Source: Diphasiastrum complanatum
Taxonomy: Eukaryota; Streptophyta; Lycopodiopsida; Lycopodiales; Lycopodiaceae
Assembly (NCBI GenBank): GCA_029204225.1
Contig: CM055097.1
Location: forward strand, 40,130,820-40,192,819
Direction: 5' to 3'
Length of the DNA stretch: 62,000 nt
The notes under the pieces are model-generated. The model made no database searches. It worked only from the letters and a program-made list of their open reading frames with translations, and was not told where the DNA came from. How positions within the stretch are numbered: position 1 is the first letter of the stretch; each line of letters opens with the position of its first letter. Shown here in pieces: positions 46,401-59,000 of this stretch. Made by a program: the position numbers and the translations under genes.

Positions 46401-46500
46401 TACTTAACATGCCAAGCTCGGAATGACGAGGCATAGCCAATAACCATATACACCTGGAGTGACCGGCAATCCACGTCAGAAATTAATCTGATTCCCTTAT
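43431..46500. other. Non-coding DNA without recognisable genes
   Basis: I found no protein similarity. The stretch is A/T-rich, with several ATGCATGC-type alternating runs (about 45038-45130). Some of it may be old LTR sequence, but I saw no paired repeats. Confidence 0.4.
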
Positions 46501-46519
46501 ATAGGACATGGACGTAACA

Positions 46520-46720
46520 GCGGGTGAAAGGGCGAGCGCAGAGAGGTGTGCAAGGGAGGGGGTGCACGGAGGGCATAGGGAGAGTTCACGGGGAGGGCAC
46601 TCGAGGAGGGCGTGTCGGGAGGGTGTAGGGAGGGCACATGGAGGGGGCGTGGGGAGGGCACACGCAGGCAGACACGTAGGGAGGCGCGTAAGGGATGGGG
46701 CATAGGGAGGGCCCTCTCTC
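46520..46720. repeat. G-rich degenerate repeat (GGAGGGCAC-type)
   Basis: Irregular copies of GGAGGGCACNCG fill about 200 bp, followed by a short CT run at 46711-46729. Open frames here are repeat artefacts. Confidence 0.75.
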
Positions 46721-46795
46721 TCTCTCTCTATACGTCACATGCACACACACAAACACACCCCATTGACCGCCCACCATCGGCGGGCACACTTCACT

Positions 46796-46796
46796 A

Positions 46797-46841
<45 letters not shown>
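46796..46841. repeat. (AT)n microsatellite
   Basis: About 22 uninterrupted TA/AT dinucleotides. Confidence 0.97.
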
Positions 46842-46845
<4 letters not shown>

Positions 46846-46871
46846 TTATGGTGACATAGAATGTTTTGCTA

Positions 46872-47635
46872 TTGTAATGGTTTGTTAAAAGCTAAGGTGT
46901 CACTCTTAGGTGAGTTTGAGCATTAAAATAATTTTTTTTTTATTGGCATTGCCTTGCAAAAGGCAATACTATGTGTTACAGTTAGTTAATGGAGTTAATG
47001 CAAAAGTTAACATTAAAGTCAATGTTCTATATGATAAGGGTATGTGCGACAAAAAACTTTGCTACATTGCTAAGGACTTTATTCCAAGAACTCAATTTTT
47101 TAGATGCATGTCTACATAAAGTTGTAAATAACAAAAATTTCAGGCATGTCTTTTTCTTGTTTATGTATGCATGCCCATGCTTTAGATGCACTTTAATATG
47201 CAAGTCATAAATAATAAAACTTTTGCTTTTCTTTCTTTCTCTTGCATGCATCCCTAGGCTCTTAACCTGCATCAACATCATCACCAACAACAACAATCAA
47301 ATAAGAACTATTTACTTTGCACACAAAAGCACTTAATATGTGTTTTTTTTTTATCGTGCCATATCTCTAGTTATGCACGTACTTTGAGTCAAAGTTCAAT
47401 CCTTGAGGTACTAAAAAGAAATGCCAACCATTATGCCATAGTTCCAAGACAACTAGGATTTGAGAATAGCTAATTACTTTGCATTAGCTAATATTTTATT
47501 CAATAAATTTGTCACAGTTCCTTTGTCGTGAGCCACAACATTTTTGTTTATTAATGTTTTTATCACGATAACGGTAAACTATTGTGATGATTTATTTAAA
47601 GTTAAGATGTCACTCTTAAATGAGTTTGAGAATAA
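46872..47635. repeat. Pair of about 50-bp direct repeats
   Basis: 46872-46921 and about 47580-47630 share ATTGTNATGNTTNNTTNAAAG followed by GTCACTCTTANNTGAGTTTGAG, then a T-run. The 660 bp between them has no coding signal. This may be the two ends of an old insertion. Confidence 0.6.
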
Positions 47636-47911
47636 ATATGAGTTTTTTTAATTAATTATGCTTTTGAAATGTGACTTTTATCTATCTAATTTTTATTGAT
47701 TTGAATCTTAAAGCTTATTGTGATATTAAATGGAGCTATGGTCCAAGCATGGACGATGAGACATAGACAAAGAAGATATGTATGGCCAAGAGGGCCTACA
47801 TAGTCCTGAAAACAACCTCCATATGAGCCACGAGGCAAATGCCTATTGGCCTTTGTCCAAGGGATAAGGTCCAATAAAAAAAGAAAAATATATATTGTCT
47901 TGAAATAAAAT

Positions 47912-47942
47912 AAATGTGACGTGCTCAAGAAATGTGACGTGC
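47912..47942 (+). promoter_or_regulatory. Tandem TGACGTG elements upstream of prohibitin
   Basis: Two identical AAATGTGACGTGC blocks begin at 47912 and 47930, 18 bp apart. TGACGTG is a known bZIP (TGA/ABRE-type) binding core. They lie about 160-190 bp before the ATG and so fall in the promoter or at the 5' UTR edge. Regulation by bZIP factors is an inference. Confidence 0.5.
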
Positions 47943-48103
47943 AGCTAGAAGAATAGGGCAAACTGACCAAAACCAAAACCCTGAGCTGAGCTGTTTTGGC
48001 AAGTGCCATTTTCTCGTCTCTCTTTCCTCTCAGTCAGATTTGCGATCCAGCGCCAGAGAGAGGAAGCAGGGCGGGCAGGCAGGGGAGGGAGGAAGAGAGC
48101 AGA

Positions 48104-51100
48104 ATGAACTTGAACAATTTCGGCAAGAATGTGAAGCTGCCGGGGGCGGGGCCCCTCGGGGCGCTCACAAAGGTGGTGCTCATCGGCGGAACAGTGGTGT
48201 ATGGCCTTGCTAACAGCCTTTACAACGTAGAGGGAGGCCATCGGGCCATTGTTTTCAACCGCCTCGTTGGCATAAAGGACAAGGTATGCGTGCATTTCCC
48301 TTTGGCTTTACTTTTTCCCATTACTTCCTCTAAACTATCATATTACTCTTCCAATCCCCCAGTACGTGGTGTGCGTGTGAAGGTGTCTTTTCTTATCTTT
48401 GAGGTCAGGGGTTTATACTCAGACACCACAGCCCGGACAGCCAGGAGAAAAAGCAAATTAGTCCTAAAATGCTGCTGCTTGTTTCAAAATCCACTTTGTT
48501 TATGCTTACATATGCAAAGGTTTAGGGTTTAGGTGCAAAATTGCTGCCTCACTTATTTATTGCTGCTTTATGTCTTTAAAGTGGTATAGTGGCTGTGCAT
48601 TCTCTTAGATCAGCACATGAGTGGTCCAATTTGTACGTAGAGCTGATATTTTGGTACCATTAGGCTTTTATTTTGGTAGTGCAATGAACATTGCGTGGTT
48701 CAAGAGGCTTTTCAAATTCCTGCAAAGAAATTCCAGAATAGTTTTCTTACCGTTCTAATTGAGCCATAAAATTACATATTGGGATTCCTTCCAAATGGAC
48801 GGAAAATTTGTTTCAAATATTTAATCCTACAAAATTTTCTAAAACAAAAAGGTATAAATAATTGTTCTGGTTGCCAAACAATTTGAGGTAGTTTATCCCG
48901 TTTTTCCATTATTGTTTCCTTGTTTCTTTAGGATTCTGCGAGAACAACAAACATTTTCAAAGTACTGTAATGATAAGTGCACACTGCATACATATTTACA
49001 ATGTATGTACTTAACTTCATTGGAATGACATTTCTAGCACGGAATGTTTTAGACGGCTCAGGTTTCAGAATCTATTCATTCTGGGACTCATGTTATCGAT
49101 CAAGTGTTCATGATTTTCTTAACTTTTTTAAAAATGTGGGCCCCAAACGCAATGCAACGGCTTTCCAAGTTCATTACTATTTGTTTGCTCATATGACCCT
49201 AGGGCCTACAGGCTCATATCACTCCAATATGCAACTTTTGAACCCCTTTTTAATGGCTGCTGTTGTAACATTGATGTTTAGGTTATAGGCAGTGTTGCAG
49301 CGGATCGCGTTCCGCTGCAACAGCGATCTGGAACGAGCGTTCCAGACAGCGGAATGCTGTGCGGATCGGTTTTTTTTTTTGACAAATATTTTTCATAAAA
49401 GTTAAAAAAAACGCTGATTAGCCTAAAAGAAACTCAGCAGTAGCAGAAAAAATTTTACAAATTGTCCTGAGATGCGTCCTGTTCCAGTATGCTGCATTCC
49501 AGGAGCGTTCCGGAATTCAGCAGCTTTCTGGATCGGAACACTGCAATATTTTGTTTTGTTTTGCTTTTGAACCATGTGTTGGGAGTTGGGAAAAACAACA
49601 TGTACAGCTGTAAAAAAAATTACAAACACATTGCGAAACATAGTACTACTAGCTGACAACTGTAAGTACTTACTACTAGTCTACAGACTGCTGCTAACTA
49701 AACAAAGCATTTAGGCTTCAACATGCTGCATACCAAAAGTTAAACCTGAAACTTGAAAGCAATCACATAGTGCAGACTACAGTGCTAAGTTTATATGATA
49801 CGAAAACATGGCGACTGATCCACATTCCACACATGCCTCATGAGAATGATCAATATGTCTGACGTGATTAACGATAAAGCTCTTATATATACAAAAATTG
49901 GGCCAATGGCCAAGTACATTAGTATGATAGATGGACAATGGACAATAGACTCATAGATCGATGAATCTCTATGAATTGGAGGCATCATGATCAGATGGGG
50001 ATTCCTCCTCATCACTACCACTGGTAGACGAGTAGGAAGATAAGGAATCCTCCTCGAGTATGTGCGGCTGTGTCCTTGAATTTCTGCCTTTGCCTTTGCC
50101 TCTGGCCCTGCCCCTACGGCTGCCTCTAGGTCTACCAAGGCCTCACTTGGCCGCTAACTCCGTCTGCCTTTGATGCTGCTGTCTCTGGCTCAACATGCAA
50201 ATCCATCAAGGGGGCACCTACCCACCCCTCTGCGTACAGGTGATGCAGGCTCGGCCTGTGTTTCAGCATTGGGATCCACCCACCCCACATCATCTCCAAT
50301 GTCCATCTCCATCTCATCCAAGGCCTCATCCTCCTCACCCTCATCATCTTCCAATCCCCCCTTAGCCTCATCCCCACCCTTTTCTCCTGCATCCTTTGCA
50401 TCGGCCTTTCGAGTGGTCCTGTGCTTCCTCCTATCATGACGTGCCAGCTCCCGATGATACTTTGAAAAGATCTCATCATTAACCGCAGCCTCTATGTGTG
50501 CATGGCCGGCTGCAAAGTCCATGGATCTAAGGCACTCCTCGGGATTCACCTGCGTAGGTGTACCATCTCGCTGCATGTGCCTGACTAGCCTCAAGTTGGT
50601 GGTGCAATAAACCAACCTGTTCAGCTGGGGAACGCTGAGCCTGTTGCGTCTCTTGGTGTGCATAAGAGACCAAGTGCTCCAGTTCTACTCACAAGTTGAA
50701 GCGGAACAACCTTGAGCAAGGATGCCAGTGGCAAGAGAAGTAATATTAGGGGCTGATTTGCCCACCACACCCTACCATGTGAGCAGCTTCAGCAAAAACT
50801 TGTCATTGAGATCCAATGACGCATCCTTATCTGCGCTAAAAATCTAACATCTGTCTCTCGATCTTACGCAACAAGGGCCATGACTTGCAATAAGATGAGA
50901 CATTGTCAGATTTTCGAAATGAACGAGTTGTCAAAAAGCACAAACAAACTGTTGACAATTAAACGAGTGCGTTCAGATCTAGTGGGCTATATGTACTGAA
51001 CATGGCGAGGGCCCTCTTCTTCCTGGTCACAAATGTGGCATTGGATGTGAGGGTGGAAACCTAGGGGAGGCCTCCTATGTCATGCAACAAAAGATCGATG

Positions 51101-54100
51101 CAATGTGCTGCACATGGGGTCCATACAATAGCAGGGTAATCCCTCTCCAACAAGGTTGCATCCCGATTCGAATAGGTCGATTCGAACCGATTCTTTGAGG
51201 TTCGAACCGCCAGGCCAGGTTCGAATCGGAAAACGGTTCGAACCTTTTTATTTTCAATTCTTCAAAAAAACAATCAAACATTCACTGATAGTACGATACT
51301 TAAATTTTAATAGCTGAACAATTTCAATCTTCCTCTAAATTTACAAATATCAGAATTCAGGATAATCAGATCTCTAAGCTCTTGTGAGTCGTGACGATGT
51401 GACTTGTGACCTGTCGTATCAACTTTCAAGATTCAATTTTCAAAACAGAATTTATAGAAATTAGAATGACATTATGACTCATGAGTCATGACCCAAGTTT
51501 AAACAGACTACATAGTACATAGTAAATAGTTGCCAGTAACTAGTAACTACAGTTAAAACTTAAACAGGTTACAGAGTCCAGACTACATAGACTGTACATA
51601 CTACAGTTAAAAGTTAAAACTTAAAACTTAACTTTAGGAATCAGAAACTTGAAACTTGAAACTAGATTCTAGAATCCATAATATATCATGATTCATGAAT
51701 CATAACAAAGTAGTAAATACAAATGCCAGGTGCCTCATGAGTCCGGTCACCAATGTAATGCGTGATGTGTCTGATGATAAAATTGAAATCATGATGTGTA
51801 CATATGTGACATGTCATACTACACTGTACAGTCACCAGTGTAAATATAGCTCAAGAGTCAATGCTCATCTAGTGACATAAACATCGTAGTGTCATCTACA
51901 GACTAGTAACTAGTAACTACAATGATCTAATGTACATACTAGTAACTACAATCATCTGAAGACTGACATCAATGAGCGCTGAGCAGGGGCCAGGGCCCAG
52001 GCTGCAGTGAGCACTCTAAGCTCTCCTACGCCTGAGTCTCCTCCCCCTCGCTGGTGGTGCTGTGGAGCCTGCTGTGGCCTCTCGAGTGGTAGGCTCAGCT
52101 GCGAAATCCTCATCAGAGGCAGAGGTATGATGCCCCTCATCCTCATCCTCGCCCTCCTCGGACTCCTCATCCTCATACTCCTCCTCCTCTGAGGACTCTG
52201 ACCCTGATGATGCCTCAGACTCAGACTCAGACTCGTCCTCGGGGCTATGAGCACGGGAGTTGCTAGCCTCTCCTGCCCTCCTCCTACGCTCTGCTCGAGT
52301 GACAGGCCCTGCACAATGCACACAAACAGGGACAAACGTGTTATTGCCTACAAATTAGTAAATTACAATTTACGATAATTAGTAACTTCAAACTTCGAAA
52401 ATTTAATTCAAGACCTGTCACCGGTGGCAACTCTGGAACCTTTGCCACATCGATCAGATCGGGATTTACCTACGCACATGTCACAATGCACATTGAAATC
52501 AACGCAAAATTTGGACGGCGGAGTCCCGACAAAAGTTAAAATTTAGCTACAGTCTAGTATCTACTATCATCTATGTAGTATGATCTATTTAGTATCTACT
52601 TAGTACTAACTGGGTCCTGGGATGATGGATCACATGTTAGAATTTAGTAATTATAATTTATGGCTTACAAGTTACCTGGATAGGCTCTGCGGTGGTCTGG
52701 AGTCTACCCAAAAGTCTCAGGTTGGCGTGTACGTACACCAACCTCTCCAACTGCGCTGATGATAGTCGATTCCTCTTCTTCGTGTGAATCATGGAATGGA
52801 CACTCCAGTTCCTCTCACAAGTGACTGCAGTGCAGTCCTGTGAGAGAATCCTGATGGCAAGGCGACGCAATTTGGGGACATCAACCCCAAACTTCGACCA
52901 CCATGACACGGGACGTAGCTGGCCTGAATCACAGTTCAAGGGGCAGTTAGTACTTACTACTAGCAACTTGCAAGATGCAACCAAGTTCCAAGTTCCAACA
53001 AGTTACAATATGATTGACTAAGTGTGCAGTAAAATGCGAAGTAACAAGTTTAAACCATAATGGACCATGCCACATGAACAAGTTTATTACCCTCTTTCAA
53101 AAGCGCCGGGCTAGTTGCGAACTCTAAGGTCTCCTGCCTGAAAATCTGAAGCTCATCCAGCAGGTTATCCTGCTCGCGTACATCAGGATAAACTCGGGAG
53201 ATATAGGCATTCCAGCCCTCCCTGAGCTCCCTATCTATGAACTGCTTCTCATTCCTCCAAAGTGGATGGAGTATGTGGGCCATGGCATGGAGGGGCCTAT
53301 GAAACCACTCCCACCTGCTCAACCAAAGGAGCCGGACCTCCGTAAGCCTGCAAGAATTAAGATTCAAGAGTCAAGACACAGTAATAATTATACAATATAG
53401 TACAATGTACATAATAGATCAATCATCATAGTACATACTACATACTGCATACTACTGTCTACATACTAAATCTGAAATTTGAATCTTGATTCTTGATATA
53501 CATAATAGTAAATACCTCTCTGGGCTAATGGTCCTGCAAAGCCTTAACTGCTCGCCCAGCCTGCCCATGAACTCGTACAAGAGGCCCAATGTGCAGCCCT
53601 CTCGATCTGTAAGGCGCAGGACAGTGTCGATGGGTTGTAGGCCCACCACAATGGATCGAGCCTCATCCCAAAATGGTGAATGCATAATGGTCCGCTCGAA
53701 TCTCTTACTCTTGGGCTCCTGTGACGGCCCCCACTGCGCCCAGTCAACAACAACAACCATCTGCCTCAAGCCCTGATGAACTTTCAGCAGTCGTTCCAGG
53801 ACCAGGAACATAAATGCAAACTTGCATAGGGCACATTGCACAAGTGACAAATTCTAAGTTCTAACTTCTGACAAGAGTCAAGAGTCAAGACAATACATGG
53901 CACATGCAATGTGCATCATTGCATGAAATATTTACCACTACTAACTAAACAGTAAATAGTAAATACTTACCAAGTTCCAACAGTCTACAGAAGCGCATTC
54001 AAGAATCAAATTTGAGTTGCAACTTGCATACCTGGTGGGGGCAGGTCTCAAGACATCCAAGGTGGACTGTCTCCTGAACATGGCTAGGACCTTAGGCTTC

Positions 54101-55231
54101 TTGGTGACAAATCTCACCAAGAACCGTGCAGTACGCACCATGTCTTGGCCACATCCTCGACCAACAAGTCCAGGCAGTGTGCAGCACAAGGTGTCCAAAA
54201 GATGTGGGGGTCGGTCTCTTTAACGAGCCTACCCATGGAGACGTAGTTTGACGCATTATCTGTGACCACCTGCATAACCATACCATGCAATGTGCAATGT
54301 GCATGAGTTTGGAATTCCGAATTCAAGACTCAAGTGCTCAGTGGCTAGAAGCCCGCTCATCAAGAAGCCCCTTCGTCCTCAGGTGCTCGCAAGATGGCCC
54401 CTGCCACACCTACCCAATCGCACTCACCGCACTCATCGCCCTCCTCCATGCTGGGGTCCTAGCCAAATGAAATGGCAGATCGTAGGTGTAGAACAACTGT
54501 CGAATGACAACCTCTGCCTCTGCCATGGCTCTGGGAGCGAAGCTGGACACAGTACTCCCTACCCCCCATCTGTGTAGTGCGGCCCCGTCTACCTCTCTCT
54601 CTCTCTCAGGTGGATGATGTGGTGCCGGTATGGTCATGGCTGGAGGTGGTGTCGAAGATCTTGCACCAGAAGGCGGGTCAGGCCGGGTACTAGGCCCTGC
54701 CTCATTTGCAGCTCTGTCCTCTGGGCCATGGGAAGCGAGGGGTGAGCGGATGGCAACTGGGGGGCGTGATGTGGTGGCCTCTGGCTGTGTCGCCGTGACT
54801 GCATCTCGATCTGCCAAAAAAGACAAATGTGAAATCACAATACAATTTAGAAATTAGATGATCAATGAAATTGAAACTTCAAACTTGATGTATCATGTGA
54901 GCTAAAAGTTAAAACTTAAAACTTGATCAATGTTTGAACTTTGAACTTTGAAGTGTAAGAGTCTTAGAGTTGAATGTTTACCTCTCGGTCTGGGCCCCAT
55001 CCTCGAAGGGCCAACCTCCTCCGATGCGACAGGAGTGAGTAGCGTGTCAGGAGCATGCATGCAAGCGGCAATCTCGTACCCCCTCAAACGTAACAAATGT
55101 GCCCTGATGCGTGTGGGCCCTCCAGTGTAAGACTGGTGACAGTATCTGCAAGTCCATCTCTTCGTGCCCGATGTGCCATAGGCTGCAGCGATGGTGATCC
55201 CACAAGGGATCCCTATCCCTCGACATGGTGG

Positions 55232-55311
<80 letters not shown>

Positions 55312-55835
55312 ACAGTCTACAGATCTCTCTAAGTTCTAACTTCTAAGTTCTAAGTTCTGACTAGACTCTAGTATCTACTATCTAGTTACTAGTAACTACT
55401 TAGTACTAACTAGTAACTACTATCTCAGACTAGTCACTACCTCCTAACTTCTAAGTTCTAACTTCTAAGTTCTAACTAAGTAGCTACCCAGGTCCCAGGA
55501 CCCACACCCATCTCAAGACTCACAATGCCCACTGCCCACACACACACACAATCTCAGTGCTCAAGCCTCACACAAACTCATAGTGCAGTGTGCACACATC
55601 TCAAAACTCACACACACACACACACACACACACAATGCACACATGTCACACACACACACACACACACAATATCATAATATCACACACACACACTCTCTCA
55701 CACACACTCACTGATTTACTCACACACATCGTACACATCAAAAGACAGTGGACACACACACACACACACAATGCACACACACACAATATCACACAATCAC
55801 TCACACACACACATACACACAAAATCACACCATTT

Positions 55836-55880
<45 letters not shown>

Positions 55881-55957
55881 ACACTGAGCACACACACACA
55901 CAATCTGAATGGCAAATGCACAGTGCACATAGAGTGCTGACTCCTGAGTGCACACCC

Positions 55958-56043
<86 letters not shown>

Positions 56044-59000
56044 GCGCGAACAGAATGGGCGAAATCTGGATTCTGGAATCGTTTTAGGGCGCTGTTCGAA
56101 CGATTTGAACGGTTCGAACCGGGTCCGAACGATTTGATGGTTCGAACCGTAAAAGGGGGTTCGAACCGCGATTCGATGCAACCTTGCTCTCCGAAAGCTC
56201 ACCCATAGCCACACAGTTGCTGGCATTATCGGTGACCACTTGCACCACATGTTTTGCCCCAACCTCAATGATTGTTGCACATGTATGCACATAGAAGAAT
56301 TCTCCCGACTCAACAATGCCAGCTGGAGGCATCCACACCCCTGAGAAGTGCCCAGCGAACATGAAACCAAGATGTTGATAATAGGCGTGCGCTTATTATT
56401 AGTCCACCCATATGATAGAATAGACAAACCATATGTGGCCAAGCATGTCGTATGGGGTTGAATTCTCTCGTGATGCATGCATACTTACGAAGAGCCTCGC
56501 GTGTGGGGGGCCTTCAAGTGGGTGTGTATGTCCTTCAATTGTCCACAAGCTTGGCATTTGTGCGTATGGCTCTAGTAGCCCGCATAGGGTGCATGTATGG
56601 GCTTGTGGGAGAAATTCCACCTGTCAGGCCACTTCTCTCGGATAGCTGACATTCTACAAAAGCCAGAAAAGTAATCATTGCATTGTAGGAAAAAACAATT
56701 CAATAATGCCAAGAGCTTTTACAAAAGAAATGCACCAAATAGATTACAAAAAAGGTATACCTATCCTCATCAAAAAAATAGTCGTTGAAGGGTCTCCCCA
56801 ATCTTGTCCATAAACTCGTAAATTAGGCCAAGTGTAGAACCCTCTCGATCCACCAACCTCCGGATTATGTAGCCTAAAAGCTAATTCATCCGGATATTTT
56901 GTGATTGGATCCTTGCTCGGAGTGCAACTATGCCGCCATCTCCCTTTCTTGCTCCTATCAGCTCGTAGCTTCTCGACCTGTCGAAGGTCCTGCCTTCTTG
57001 TTGCAAGTGTTGCAACATAAGGTCAATATCCTGTAGCGTGGGTTGAGTAGTTGATTGAGCAACATTATCAGCCACGATAATGATACAAAAGTAGACAAAT
57101 AATAGCAAACAAACACAAAAGTGACGAAGTGGTAGTGGAGATCAAGAGACTTAGCCAAATGAGTGAAGAAATACCCAATTTTAAGAACAAAAATGTAGGT
57201 ACTTTGAAGCTCAGTTACCTTTTGGTAAGTGATCAGCTAGTTAAGGGAACTTCACTTTTAAGTAAGTGGTTAGTGCAAAGTTAATCAACAAGGTGCATGA
57301 GGGCTAGGAGGCATTCATCCGTGTTTCCCATCGAGCTAGCTTGTAGGCATGAGGGTATGACTTTGAATCGGTAGAAGGATTGTGGTGATCATTGATAGGA
57401 TAATTATTCATGGAGATGTAGGGAAACAAGGGATTAGCTATGAACTGGGAGAGGCTGAAGGACAGAGAGGCTTTGGGAAGAAAGATCTTGGGGCCAGAAG
57501 AAATCCAAAGGAAGTCTAACATTGCTAGCCAAAGGAACAAGATGCACCACCAAGTAAAGTTGGAGACAAACCACTTTGCGCGTTTCTATAAGGAAAGATG
57601 GGGCTAGAGCTTCACATTTGAAGTTTTTCCTTGCAATGTTTTGGTATGAAGGATCGCAAGATGTACTTAGGCATCTATGAATAGAAAGCTCATTTTGTGA
57701 CATGATACCAACGTTTTTTTCTTGAAGTTCGATATTTATATTCACGTGTCTTGTATGCTCGTATATCCATGAGTGGAATCAAACTCCAAACCTCTAGGGG
57801 TCCGGTATAATTCATTCTTTTACTTGTGTTCTAGTTATTGTTTGTCATTCATGAAGATGATACATGTCATTTTGGAAATCCAAGTTTTGAGTCTTTGATG
57901 ATTGCACCATTAATTTTGTTATATTTGTATATGTGATGTGCTTACAAAAAGCATCTCCACATTTCTTTTCGCAATGTTTTAGTAACTTGCTCATTGATTC
58001 AATATTTTTGGTTCTGCTCATGCTGAGTTTTACATGAAAGCTCATTGTGCCTTTCTTGATTTGTAGAAAAAACACTTGAATCATGAGCCATTTGACTCTC
58101 ATCTCAAGATTGATTGTTGTTTCAGGTATATCCAGAAGGAACTCATATCATGATACCTTGGTTTGATAGACCGATAATTTATGATGTCAGAGCCAGGCCC
58201 AATTTAGTGGAGAGTACATCAGGTAGCAGGGATCTTCAGATGGTAAGCATTAAGTATGAGTAGCATTTGACAGGGGCTGTTTTGAGCTTGAGATTAGCTT
58301 TCCAGTAATGCATTTAGCTATTTGGATTGAAGTGTGTACTGTGTGTGCAATTAGAGCTCTTGTCAATTTGGAAGTTATTTACTAAAATAGATTTGTGCTT
58401 GAGTGTTGTCTTCAATCCATCTCTCTCCTATTTCATGCTATCATAATTTGTTGTGATGCCGTAGACCACTTCATAAGGTTTCACTTGAATGAAGCCTATA
58501 CTTGTGTTTTTCTTACTTATTTCTGGTCAATAATAGGTGAGAATCACACTTCGGGTGCTAACAAGGCCCATGGCTGACCACTTGCCAACAATATATCGAA
58601 CTTTGGGCAAAGACTATGCTGAGAAAGTGTTACCGTCAATTGTACAAGAGACTCTTAAAGCTGTAGTTGCTCAGTACAATGCAAGCCAGCTTATTACTCA
58701 ACGAGAGGTCAGCCTTTGTGCATCTTCATCTACATTTCCTTTACATATTGTGCAAAGACATTTGAAAGTCTCTCATTGAAATGACGATTCTCCAACAAAG
58801 AAACAATAGTGGTGCGAACGATATCAAGCTAGTGCTGACACAAATGGACAAAACTTGAGAAGCATGTTACAGTAGACAGCGGACTTCAGTCAAAAGTAAC
58901 CTCTGGGTAGCCATGCCTTGATGCAAATATTAGATAAAACCTGAAACTTGTTACTAGACGAACATGTTCATATCCATTTGTTTTTCCAAAATAATAGAAC

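Larger units (their letters stand above)
51151..56186 (-). mobile_element. Inner hAT element with perfect TIRs, nested in the outer hAT
   Basis: This 5036 bp element begins CAAGGTTGCATC and ends GATGCAACCTTG, a perfect 12-bp terminal inverted repeat. Subterminal copies of GGTTCGAACC-type palindromes (51170-51245 and 56105-56172) probably serve as transposase binding sites. The 8-bp TSD differs at one base. It encodes a transposase on the minus strand with BED finger, partial DUF659 and dimerisation domain. The insertion interrupts the DUF659 region of the outer element. Confidence 0.92.
48284..58125 (+). other. Prohibitin intron 1 (9842 bp)
   Basis: The donor is AAG|GTATGC and the acceptor TTTCAG|GTA. 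It holds a small hAT-like MITE, two nested hAT elements on the opposite strand and dense microsatellites. The segments 48284-49289, 49544-49977 and 57160-58125 show no features that I can name. Confidence 0.9.

Noticed and set aside
46497-46797. ORFs rich in Arg/Gly or Pro/Ser
   Set aside because: Translation of the G-rich degenerate repeat.
55590-56478. ORFs rich in His-Thr or Arg-Glu
   Set aside because: Translation of CA and CT arrays. Only the terminal hAT-like part (56240-56440) is real similarity, and it is annotated separately.
57304-57745. Minus-strand ORFs in prohibitin intron 1
   Set aside because: No recognisable domain and no continuity with the hAT transposase.
57740-57800. Second SINE candidate (minus strand GAGTTTGATTCC)
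   Set aside because: Only a B-box-like word with a mismatch; no A box at the right distance.
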